Source: JBDTMC01 sp039934475
GTDB taxonomy: Bacteria > Acidobacteriota > Terriglobia > Bryobacterales > Bryobacteraceae
Direction: 5' to 3'
NCBI GenBank assembly: GCA_039934475.1
Contig: JBDTMC010000520.1
Coordinates: forward strand, 1 to 5,411
DNA length: 5,411 bases
The notes under the pieces were generated by a model. That model saw nothing but the letters and a program-made list of their open reading frames with translations. It searched no databases and had not been told where the DNA came from. How positions within the stretch are numbered: the first letter of the stretch is position 1; each line of letters begins with the position of its first letter. Shown one piece after another: positions 1 to 5,411 of the stretch. Position numbers and translations under genes: made by a program.

Positions 1-484
1 CTACGCGACCACCGACGTCATGCTCGGCGTGGCCGAATCGGGGCGCGCCAATGAAATCTCCCTCTATACGGGCAATGACGATCACATCCTCATGGACTTA
101 GTAAGTGCGATTGGACGGCAGCGGTTTACCGGTGGCCTGCTGGGGCACTGGGCTTTCTGGACAAGGAAAGCCGTAGAGCATCTCGCTGCGGCCCACCGCG
201 CCGTCATTGAAGGGGTGATCAGCGAGGAGTATGTCACCCTCGCTGGCGAAGTGACCGACGCCAATGCCGCCGCGTTCGATGCCGCCAACCGCTTTAGCGG
301 CTGCATTCCGGGCATCCACGAGATTCTGCGCAGGCAGGGCCTGCTCGCCGGCCGCTGGTGCCTCAATCCGCACGAGGAACTCTCCCCCGGACAAGAGCGG
401 GAGATCGACCGCGTCTACGCCGCCTATCCGCATTTGAATGACGATGCCTTCGTGCGCGAGAACCTGGACCGCTGGCTGCGATGA
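1..484 (+). CDS. Dihydrodipicolinate synthase / N-acetylneuraminate lyase family protein, C-terminal part (5' truncated)
   Basis: The reading frame is open from base 2 to a TGA at 482-484. About 160 residues are visible of a family usually near 300, so the start lies left of the window and the ATG at base 20 is internal. Family members are TIM-barrel class I aldolases that form a Schiff base with pyruvate or a related keto acid; the cytoplasmic DapA and NanA enzymes are the best known. Seen here: a TGNDD segment early in the fragment, which fits the family's SGDD-like strand; a GGLLGHW stretch where DapA has its GGxGVIS loop; helical segments; and a C-terminal 'LSPGQEREIDRVYAAY' helix followed by a short tail, as in distant DapA-like proteins. 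The catalytic lysine would lie at or just left of the edge and cannot be checked, so the substrate is unknown. The gene overlaps the next one by ATGA, implying an operon. Family call fairly sure, exact reaction not. Confidence 0.82.
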   Translation, partial: YATTDVMLGVAESGRANEISLYTGNDDHILMDLVSAIGRQRFTGGLLGHWAFWTRKAVEHLAAAHRAVIEGVISEEYVTLAGEVTDANAAAFDAANRFSGCIPGIHEILRRQGLLAGRWCLNPHEELSPGQEREIDRVYAAYPHLNDDAFVRENLDRWLR

Positions 485-1293
485 CCATTCGCCCGTTACT
501 CCAGAGTGACGTATCCGGCGCCCTCGACTTGTGCACTGCGGCCAATTGGAACCAGACCGCAGCGGACTGGGAACGTATGCTGGCCCTCCAGCCCGATGGG
601 TGTTGGTGCGTCGAGCGCGACGGACGAGTAGTGGCCACAGCTTCACTCGTTCGCTGGGGCACGTCTCTGGGTTGGATCGGAATGGTGTTGACTGCTCCCG
701 ATCAACGCGGACAGGGTCTCGCCCGGGCGTTGATGAATCACGCTATCGCCACGGCGCGCGCGTGGCGGATTCCCTCGGTGTGGCTGGACGCTACAGACAT
801 GGGAATTGCCCTCTATCGGAGCCTCGGGTTTGTCTATGAGTGCGCCATAGAGCGGTTTCATCGCGACGCCGATACCATTGTCGGTAGCGAAGCTTGGCCA
901 ACATTCATTCCCGATTGGAAACTCGACGAAGAGGCTACCGGTATTGACCGTCGCCGTCTCCTTGAGTCGCTGGCGATGGTCGAGGCGACGTCATTGCCCG
1001 GTGGATTTGTCATGGGGCGTCCAGGCGCGCGAGCCACTTACTGCGGGCCGCTGGTAGCGCGCACCTCCACCACCGCCGAGTTATTGCTCACCACGTTTCT
1101 TCTGCGTCACCAAAACCAACCCGTTTACATTGATTGCCTCCCCAGCAACACCGCGTCCGTGGACATGGTGCAGCGGTACGGATTCCGCCCCGTGCGCCGC
1201 CTCACGCGCATGTCCCTCGCCTTGGAATCCATGCCTTACTCCACCGGCGATCGCAATCTCGTCTACGGCATCGCCGGCTTCGAATACGGCTAA
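481..1293 (+). CDS. GNAT family N-acetyltransferase with two GNAT domains
   Basis: 270 residues. Residues 1-130 form a typical GNAT domain: the acetyl-CoA pyrophosphate-binding motif A is D74-QRGQGLA, preceded by the strand 'WIGMVLTAP', and 'ALYRSLGF' at 110-117 is the usual C-terminal motif B. Residues 155-250 look like the second, degenerate GNAT-like domain (Acetyltransf_18 type) found C-terminally in this architecture, with 'GPLVAR' (189-194), 'VYIDCLPSN' (215-223), 'YGFRPVRRLTRMSL' (233-246) and a terminal 'YGIAGFEYG'. The family transfers an acetyl group from acetyl-CoA to an amine; the acceptor here cannot be told. The ATG overlaps the TGA of the upstream DapA-like gene (ATGA at 481-484) and has no strong Shine-Dalgarno of its own, so translational coupling is likely. 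The two products may act in one small-molecule pathway, which is inference from operon position only. The stop is TAA at 1291-1293. Confidence 0.92.
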   Translation: MTIRPLLQSDVSGALDLCTAANWNQTAADWERMLALQPDGCWCVERDGRVVATASLVRWGTSLGWIGMVLTAPDQRGQGLARALMNHAIATARAWRIPSVWLDATDMGIALYRSLGFVYECAIERFHRDADTIVGSEAWPTFIPDWKLDEEATGIDRRRLLESLAMVEATSLPGGFVMGRPGARATYCGPLVARTSTTAELLLTTFLLRHQNQPVYIDCLPSNTASVDMVQRYGFRPVRRLTRMSLALESMPYSTGDRNLVYGIAGFEYG

Positions 1294-1335
1294 TGCACCC
1301 CGAAAACATTCCCTCTACTCGACCACTACCGAATC

Positions 1336-1358
1336 GGAGCCGCGACCGTCAGGGAGCG
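1336..1358. repeat. Possible copy of a dispersed intergenic repeat motif
   Basis: The spacer after the acetyltransferase gene contains GCGACCGTCAGGGAGCG (1342-1358), preceded by GGAGCC (1336-1341). From memory, this motif or its reverse complement recurs between genes in Solibacter-like Acidobacteriota, where it generates spurious peptides reading RSRDRQGA or RSLTVAA. In the window it occurs once, so the sequence itself does not prove repetition. A short direct repeat GCGACC is present at 1342-1347 and 1356-1361. No inverted partner that would make a long hairpin is visible nearby. Confidence 0.3.
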
Positions 1359-1452
1359 ACCACCACGGCCCACAATACCTGGACGCTCCGCCACTCCAAC
1401 CTTTACAAAACTTACGAAACGCACAACCCGTCACCGGTCGTCAGCATCTCTT

Positions 1453-1458
1453 AGGAGG
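1453..1458 (+). promoter_or_regulatory. Strong Shine-Dalgarno sequence for the 1465 gene
   Basis: A perfect AGGAGG lies six bases before the ATG at 1465, which fixes that start. It is the only consensus-quality ribosome binding site in the window, so this gene probably has its own translation initiation rather than relying on coupling to the upstream operon. No clear -35/-10 pair is visible between 1294 and 1452. A TTTACA at 1402-1407 resembles a -35 box but lacks a matching -10. Confidence 0.85.
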
Positions 1459-1464
1459 AAGAAC

Positions 1465-2214
1465 ATGCGCGTGTTGTTGCTGCTGGCCGCCGCCGCGACC
1501 CTATGGGCGAGCGAGACCGTAGTACTGGAGATCCCGCCAGTCACCAGTTCCGTCGCCATGAAGGGACAGCCAGTATCCATCACGGCGTCAGCCACCATCG
1601 CTCGCACCGATGCGGCCTGGGGCAAGGAAGGGTACCGTCTCACCGTGAAGGCCGATCTCTCCGATCTTCAGCAGCATCTAACGGAGTTGCTCGCGGCGCA
1701 GTTGAACAAAGACGACAAGTGCGGCGAGCAGATCCAGGTGCAGAGCGCGACTCTCACGCCGCTCGAGCCAGCCGGCTTACTCACGGTGCACCTGCACTAC
1801 GAACGCACCCTCTGCGCAAAGGCGTTTGGCCGGCAGGTATCCAAAAGGATGGTCGCCGGCAACGGCATTGTCGATGTGAAACTCACGCCCGCGGTTGAAG
1901 CCAACAAGACAGTGCGCCTCACTCCCCAGGTCACAAGAATGGACGCCGATGGCTCCTTGGGCGATCTGTTGCGGTCCGGACAGTTGGGCGAAAGGGTGAA
2001 GGAGAAGATCGAAGAATCGGTCGCCTCTTCCATCCAAAAAGCAGCAAACGTCGACGGTACGGTGCCGGCCTCGATTCAGAGCAAGGTTTCCATTCAGAGC
2101 GCGCGCTTCGCGGACGGCGGCGCTGGCCGCTTGGCCGTCGTAGTTATAGGCGACGTGAAGATGACCGCGAACGAAGAAAAATCACTGGCGGCCGCAATAG
2201 CCGCCCGTCGCTAG
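1465..2214 (+). CDS. Secreted protein of unknown function (249 aa)
   Basis: The start is set by AGGAGG six bases upstream. The N-terminus is a clear Sec signal peptide: MR, then a Leu/Ala core to about residue 13, with likely cleavage near residues 15-16 (LWAS). There is no lipobox cysteine, so the mature protein is probably soluble in the periplasm or exported. The mature part alternates beta-strand-like stretches with two likely helices, at about 65-82 (LSDLQQHLTELLAAQL) and 165-193 (amphipathic, from LGDLLRSGQL onward). It ends in a strand pair around 206-235 ('GRLAVVVIGDVKM'). Two cysteines, C86 and C117, could form a disulfide. The pattern of strands, a long amphipathic helix and then more strands loosely recalls lipid-binding TULIP/DUF4403-like proteins, but I see no diagnostic motif and do not assign a function. 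It ends in TAG one base before the convergent phosphatase gene, and its last 40 bases seem to double as that gene's terminator. Confidence 0.82.
   Translation: MRVLLLLAAAATLWASETVVLEIPPVTSSVAMKGQPVSITASATIARTDAAWGKEGYRLTVKADLSDLQQHLTELLAAQLNKDDKCGEQIQVQSATLTPLEPAGLLTVHLHYERTLCAKAFGRQVSKRMVAGNGIVDVKLTPAVEANKTVRLTPQVTRMDADGSLGDLLRSGQLGERVKEKIEESVASSIQKAANVDGTVPASIQSKVSIQSARFADGGAGRLAVVVIGDVKMTANEEKSLAAAIAARR
2177..2205 (-). terminator. Likely intrinsic terminator of the phosphatase gene, inside the convergent neighbour
   Basis: Read on the minus strand, GGCGGC (2205-2200), a seven-base loop TATTGCG and GCCGCC (2192-2187) form a six-pair all-GC stem. After five bases comes TTTTT (2181-2177). 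The stem begins ten bases after the phosphatase stop codon. The gap between stem and T-run is longer than ideal, so termination may be weak. The plus strand has no T-run after the stem, so it should not terminate the opposing gene. Confidence 0.4.
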
Positions 2215-2215
2215 T

Positions 2216-3373
2216 TCACTCCCGCGCCTTGTAACGAACCCCCAGCACAGTCACATCATCGGAAGATGGCGCCCCATCGGCGAATCGCGTCACATTCGCT
2301 GTCACGGCGTTCACGATTTCTTCAACGGCAATCGGGCCCGTTTCCCGAAGTAACTGCACTAAACGTTCCTCGCCGAAGAAAATGCCTTCGGGATTCATGG
2401 CTTCGGTGACGCCATCGGTAAAGAGAAGGATTGCGTCGCCTGGTTGCAGCTGTGCCTGTGCAGTCGTATAGCGGGGTGAGCCGATCGCTCCTAGAGGCAA
2501 ACCCGAAGAGGCATCCAGTGTGTCCACGCCACCGGCCGCTCGAATCACGTACGGCGGATTGTGTCCAGCCCGGCTGTACACCAGTTCCCCCGTCTCCAGA
2601 TCCAGGATCCCGTAGAAGCAGGTGACGAACATCGACGAAGCGCGCTCAGCGCGAAGGAAGCGGTTCACCTCCTCCATGCATTCTCGCGGAGGCATCCCTT
2701 TGCCCGCGGCCACCCGCAGCAGCGTGCGGCTTACGGCCATGTAAAGCGCCGCGGCAATGCCTTTCCCCGATACATCGCCAATTACGAACGCGAGTTTCCC
2801 CGAGTCCAGCAAAACGAAGTCGAACAGGTCGCCCCCCACATGCGTCGCGGGAATCATCGCGCCCTGTATCTCGAAGCGGGCATTCCGCGGGAATTCACGC
2901 GGCACCAGCGACTCTTGAATGCGGCGCGCGACCTCCAGTTCGCGATCAAGTGTCAACAACCGGGCCTGATTGATAGCCGCTCGTTTCCGCATCGTCACTT
3001 CGTGAATAGCCTTGTCCAGAGTGATCTCCAGATCCTGGAAGTCGATCGGCTTAGTGATGAAGTCGAAGGCGCCGCGGTTCAGCGCGGTTCGGATATTCGG
3101 CATGTCCCCATAGGCAGACACGATCACCGACCGCAGCATCGGATGAGCGTCGCGAATCTTCGAAAGCAGTGTCAGCCCATCCATCACCGGCATATTGATG
3201 TCGGTGAGAAGCACATCGACATCGCTGTTTGAGCCTAAGGCCGCTAATGCCTCCTCGCCATTGGCGGCAAAGAGGAAAGAAATCTCGTTCGCCCGGATGC
3301 GCTTACGGAACCGCTGGGTGATCAGAAGTTCCAAGTCGGGTTCGTCGTCAACTACCAAAATTCGATGCGGCAT
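2216..3373 (-). CDS. Fused response regulator / SpoIIE-RsbU-type PP2C serine phosphatase
   Basis: 385 residues, complete. Residues 4-120 are a CheY-like receiver: acidic pocket D9-D10, phospho-acceptor D58 in 'LLTDINMPVMDG', conserved S86 and K108 in 'TKP'. Residues about 120-160 form a helical, probably coiled-coil linker ending in 'ARRIQESLVP', the standard lead-in to this phosphatase class. Residues 165-382 are the SpoIIE domain with all expected metal-ligand motifs: 'GGDLFDF' (D182), 'GDVSGKG' (D200), 'FTDGVTEA' (D320) and 'SDDVTVL' (D373). By family knowledge, a sensor kinase phosphorylates the receiver, and the phosphatase then removes phosphate from serine/threonine on a target, classically an anti-anti-sigma factor. 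No kinase, anti-sigma or STAS gene is in view, so the target is unknown. The ATG is the only in-frame start near the receiver's first strand; no good Shine-Dalgarno precedes it. The gene runs tail-to-tail with the secreted-protein gene and diverges from the Asp-box gene. Confidence 0.95.
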   Translation of the reverse strand: MPHRILVVDDEPDLELLITQRFRKRIRANEISFLFAANGEEALAALGSNSDVDVLLTDINMPVMDGLTLLSKIRDAHPMLRSVIVSAYGDMPNIRTALNRGAFDFITKPIDFQDLEITLDKAIHEVTMRKRAAINQARLLTLDRELEVARRIQESLVPREFPRNARFEIQGAMIPATHVGGDLFDFVLLDSGKLAFVIGDVSGKGIAAALYMAVSRTLLRVAAGKGMPPRECMEEVNRFLRAERASSMFVTCFYGILDLETGELVYSRAGHNPPYVIRAAGGVDTLDASSGLPLGAIGSPRYTTAQAQLQPGDAILLFTDGVTEAMNPEGIFFGEERLVQLLRETGPIAVEEIVNAVTANVTRFADGAPSSDDVTVLGVRYKARE

Positions 3374-3461
3374 TGCTGGAAACGGAAAACAGTGAGCAGG
3401 GCTTCCGGACCACTCCCCATGGTATATTCGTGGATACTCCAGTCTACCCCGTTAGGAAGTC
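3374..3461. promoter_or_regulatory. Divergent intergenic region with probable promoters for both flanking genes
   Basis: These 88 bases separate two divergent starts, so both promoters should lie here or just inside the genes. On the plus strand TATATT (3423-3428) is a plausible -10 box about 34 bases before the ATG, but no matching -35 is evident. On the minus strand TATACC (3426-3421) overlaps the same place and is a weaker candidate. AGGA at 3454-3457, four bases before the ATG at 3462, is a usable though close Shine-Dalgarno for the Asp-box gene. I see no clear operator palindrome. Confidence 0.4.
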
Positions 3462-5411
3462 ATGACCCTCAGAATTTCTTTTTTCCGCAACTGTCTTTCC
3501 CTGGCCCTGCTGGCCGTTTCCGTCGCCAGCGCTCACCAGCCGCATGACTCCATGCTTCTGGTCGCCACGTCCCCCAACTTCATCTCCGACAAGACGGTCA
3601 TCATGGCCGCCGACTACCTCTCGGTGTCTATTGGAGTCTACCCGGTTTTCCGTTCGACGGATGGCGGCATTACATACTCCGTAATGCGCGACCTCCCCAA
3701 TCTTGCCGCCACTGAAATTGCGTTCTCGCCCGCCTATGCCGCGGATCGTACAATCTTCATCGCCGGCAGGGGAGGAATGTTCCGAACCACTGATGGCGGA
3801 GATTCCTGGGCGCCCATCGGGCCACTGCCGGGCGCGCCCATGAACGACGTCGCGTTGTCGCCCGCCTTCGCCTCCGACAACACCATGCTGGCCATCACTC
3901 TATCGAATCAGATCTGGAAGTCCACCAATCGCGGCGATTCCTGGACTCAAATGGCCGCGCCCGCTGCCAGTCTCACCGTTGTCAGTTTCAATCCGGCTTA
4001 TCCCACCCAGCGCGGCATCCTCCTCGGCACCGCCAACTCGGGCCTCTATCGTTCCACGAATCTCGCCGCCAGTTGGACTCAAGCGCTCCCCGGTATCAAC
4101 AAAGTCACCTCCATCGTTTACTCCCCGCAATATGTAACCGACGGAACGATTTGGATCGGCACCTTCGGCGGCGGCGTTTACCTCTCCACCACCAGCGGTG
4201 CCTCTTTCGCCGCTTCCAACACTGGCATCACCAATCTCAGCGTAAACAGCATCGTGGCCTCGCCCACGTACTCTGCGGACACCACCGTGTTCCTGGCCAC
4301 CACTACGGGAGTCTTTCGTTCCTCCAATGGAGGAAGTTCCTGGGCCGCCGGCGCCGCCGTCAACCGCATTCTGTCCACTCAGACCACCACTCACTACCGA
4401 AGTCTTGCCGTAGGGCGAACCGGCGGAGTCAACTATCTCTTCCTCGCTATGTTCGAAGGCGGCTGGATGTCCACCAACCGCGCCAACTCGTGGACCGACA
4501 TCGACATGATTCCCTCGTTCCTCATCCGCAAGCTCAACATCTCCAATACCTACGCTACCGATGGCACCCTCTACGCCACTGACTACGGCGGCGGCGCCCT
4601 TTGGACCTTCGACCGCGGTGCTTCCTGGAGCTATAAGAACGTCGGACTGATCAATGCCTTCCCCGATGGCAATGGCATCTCCCCGAACTTCGCAGTGGAT
4701 CACACCGCGTTCCTCGGCAACGTCACCGGCATGCAGATCTTTGGCGGTGCCGCCTGGGGTCCGGTCGTCAACCTCGGTGCGGCCACCTACGCGCGAAGCA
4801 TCTCCCCCTCCCCCAATTTCGCCAACGATCACTTTCTTTTTATCGGTACCGATAATATCGATACCGGCAATCCCGTCACCGTGGTCTATAACGGTCAATC
4901 CGTTCCCAATCAGGGTGTCTTCTCATCCAGCGACGGCGGCACCACCTGGGCGCCCACAGGCCTCGGAGGCCCTCGCATCAGTTCGGTCTCCTTATCGCCG
5001 AACTACTCCTCTGATCACACCGTCTTCGCCTCCAGCCCCGGTAGTGGACTCTACAAGTCAACCGATAGTGGAAACACGTGGTCATCCATTACAGTCGTCC
5101 CCTCTGACACAGTCATTCTTGAGGTGGATGTCTCCCCCACCTACCCCATCGACTCCACTCTCATTGCCGCCACGTCTCACTCCGGTATCTTCAAATCCCA
5201 GGATGCCGGCCTCACATGGACCCTCATCCCCGGCAGCGACCTGTTGACGGGCCTTAACATGGCAATGTCCCCCGCATTCGCTACAGACCACACTATCTTC
5301 ATCGGCACCATGCAGCAGGGCTTGTTGAAGTCTATCGATGGCGGCAATACGCTACAACCCACGGGCCTGCCGAATGCCTTCGTAATGAATGTCGTAGTAT
5401 CTCCGGCCTAC
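3462..5411 (+). CDS. Secreted Asp-box (BNR-like) repeat beta-propeller protein, 3' truncated
   Basis: The frame is open from the ATG at 3462 to the right edge, 650 codons without a stop, so the C-terminus is missing. Residues 1-24 are a signal peptide (basic start, core 'CLSLALLAVSV', cleavage after ASA). The rest is a tandem array. Each unit has 'SPxFxxDxTxF', then a 'GxFRS' strand and an Asp box of the form S-x-D-x-G-x-T-W. Twelve boxes are readable, starting at residues 65, 109, 154, 198, 242, 287, 337, 382, 489, 533, 579 and 624; a degenerate one sits near 423-432. This is the blade pattern of sialidase/sortilin-type propellers and the WD40/YVTN/BNR-like superfamily. Asp boxes are structural, so they do not show glycosidase activity, and no sialidase arginine triad can be assigned. 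Likely roles are surface or extracellular binding or carbohydrate processing (inference). AGGA at 3454-3457 supports the start. Coding-strand codons are rich in C and T. Confidence 0.9.
   Translation, partial: MTLRISFFRNCLSLALLAVSVASAHQPHDSMLLVATSPNFISDKTVIMAADYLSVSIGVYPVFRSTDGGITYSVMRDLPNLAATEIAFSPAYAADRTIFIAGRGGMFRTTDGGDSWAPIGPLPGAPMNDVALSPAFASDNTMLAITLSNQIWKSTNRGDSWTQMAAPAASLTVVSFNPAYPTQRGILLGTANSGLYRSTNLAASWTQALPGINKVTSIVYSPQYVTDGTIWIGTFGGGVYLSTTSGASFAASNTGITNLSVNSIVASPTYSADTTVFLATTTGVFRSSNGGSSWAAGAAVNRILSTQTTTHYRSLAVGRTGGVNYLFLAMFEGGWMSTNRANSWTDIDMIPSFLIRKLNISNTYATDGTLYATDYGGGALWTFDRGASWSYKNVGLINAFPDGNGISPNFAVDHTAFLGNVTGMQIFGGAAWGPVVNLGAATYARSISPSPNFANDHFLFIGTDNIDTGNPVTVVYNGQSVPNQGVFSSSDGGTTWAPTGLGGPRISSVSLSPNYSSDHTVFASSPGSGLYKSTDSGNTWSSITVVPSDTVILEVDVSPTYPIDSTLIAATSHSGIFKSQDAGLTWTLIPGSDLLTGLNMAMSPAFATDHTIFIGTMQQGLLKSIDGGNTLQPTGLPNAFVMNVVVSPAY
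3570..5411 (+). repeat. Tandem 44-46-residue Asp-box repeats (protein level), at least 13 units
   Basis: Taking the last position of each Asp box, the units end at residues 72, 116, 161, 205, 249, 294, 344, 389, 432, 496, 540, 586 and 631, giving mostly 43-46-residue spacing. The exceptions are 50 residues before 344 and 64 before 496, where an extra loop of about 20 residues (about 463-484) is inserted. A fourteenth unit begins with 'SPAY' at the right edge. The Asp is replaced by Asn in boxes 3, 4, 6 and 7 and by Thr in box 5. The repeats have diverged at DNA level, so recent duplication is not evident. Confidence 0.85.

Noticed and set aside
98..646. 182-codon open frame on the minus strand
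   Set aside because: It runs antisense across the ATGA junction of two well-supported genes and shows no family motif.
1402..1407. TTTACA as a -35 box for the secreted-protein gene
   Set aside because: No -10-like hexamer lies 16-18 bases downstream, so a promoter cannot be supported.
1503..1898. 131-codon open frame on the plus strand
   Set aside because: It is an Arg/His-rich alternate frame inside the secreted-protein gene, which has a perfect Shine-Dalgarno and a signal peptide.
2561..3232. 223-codon open frame on the plus strand
   Set aside because: It is antisense to the phosphatase gene, whose catalytic motifs are all intact. The peptide is rich in Arg/His/Gln without recognisable motifs.
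3900..4898. 332-codon open frame on the minus strand
   Set aside because: It lies wholly antisense to the Asp-box gene. The peptide is a Gly/Asp/Val/Glu-rich string with no fold-like pattern, and it arises because the coding strand is C/T-rich and ends codons in C. The plus-strand frame has a signal peptide and regular repeats.
4654..5247. 197-codon Pro/Ser/Thr-rich frame on the plus strand
   Set aside because: It is a shifted reading of the Asp-box gene. The Pro/Ser/Thr richness is the signature of C/T-rich DNA read out of frame.
3462..5411. Calling the Asp-box protein a sialidase or other specific glycosidase
   Set aside because: Asp boxes are structural elements shared by many propellers. 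No catalytic arginine triad, tyrosine/glutamate pair or other active-site signature can be assigned from the visible part.

Overview
This is ordinary-looking bacterial chromosome: GC-rich and densely packed, with five protein-coding genes and no rRNA, tRNA, CRISPR array, transposase or phage gene that I can see. The gene types fit a soil bacterium of the Acidobacteriota: a DapA/NanA-family lyase, a two-domain GNAT acetyltransferase, a receiver-linked SpoIIE/RsbU-type phosphatase and a large secreted Asp-box repeat protein. The Bryobacterales/'Solibacter' group is my best guess. It rests on family resemblance and on an intergenic motif I associate with that group, not on a database match.

Layout. 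(1) 1-1290, plus strand: the C-terminal half of a dihydrodipicolinate synthase/N-acetylneuraminate lyase family protein, cut by the left edge, overlaps by four bases (ATGA) a 270-residue protein with two GNAT domains. The pair is almost certainly one translationally coupled operon. (2) 1291-1464: a 171-base spacer holding a possible dispersed repeat motif and a textbook Shine-Dalgarno sequence. (3) 1465-2214, plus: a secreted 249-residue protein of unknown function. (4) 2216-3373, minus: a fused response regulator/PP2C phosphatase, tail-to-tail with the previous gene and only one base away. Its likely terminator hairpin lies inside the 3' end of that neighbour. (5) 3374-3461: an 88-base divergent promoter region. 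(6) 3462 to the right edge, plus: a secreted beta-propeller protein built from tandem 44-46-residue Asp-box repeats, with 650 residues visible and no stop codon in the window.

How they work together. Only the first two genes are clearly linked in expression. The phosphatase is a signalling output enzyme, typically acting on an anti-sigma-factor antagonist, but no partner switch genes are in view. The secreted repeat protein and the phosphatase share an upstream region and could be co-regulated, which is inference only. I found no convincing previously undescribed system. The most distinctive object is the long Asp-box repeat protein, whose strand-biased base composition also creates a long false antisense open frame.
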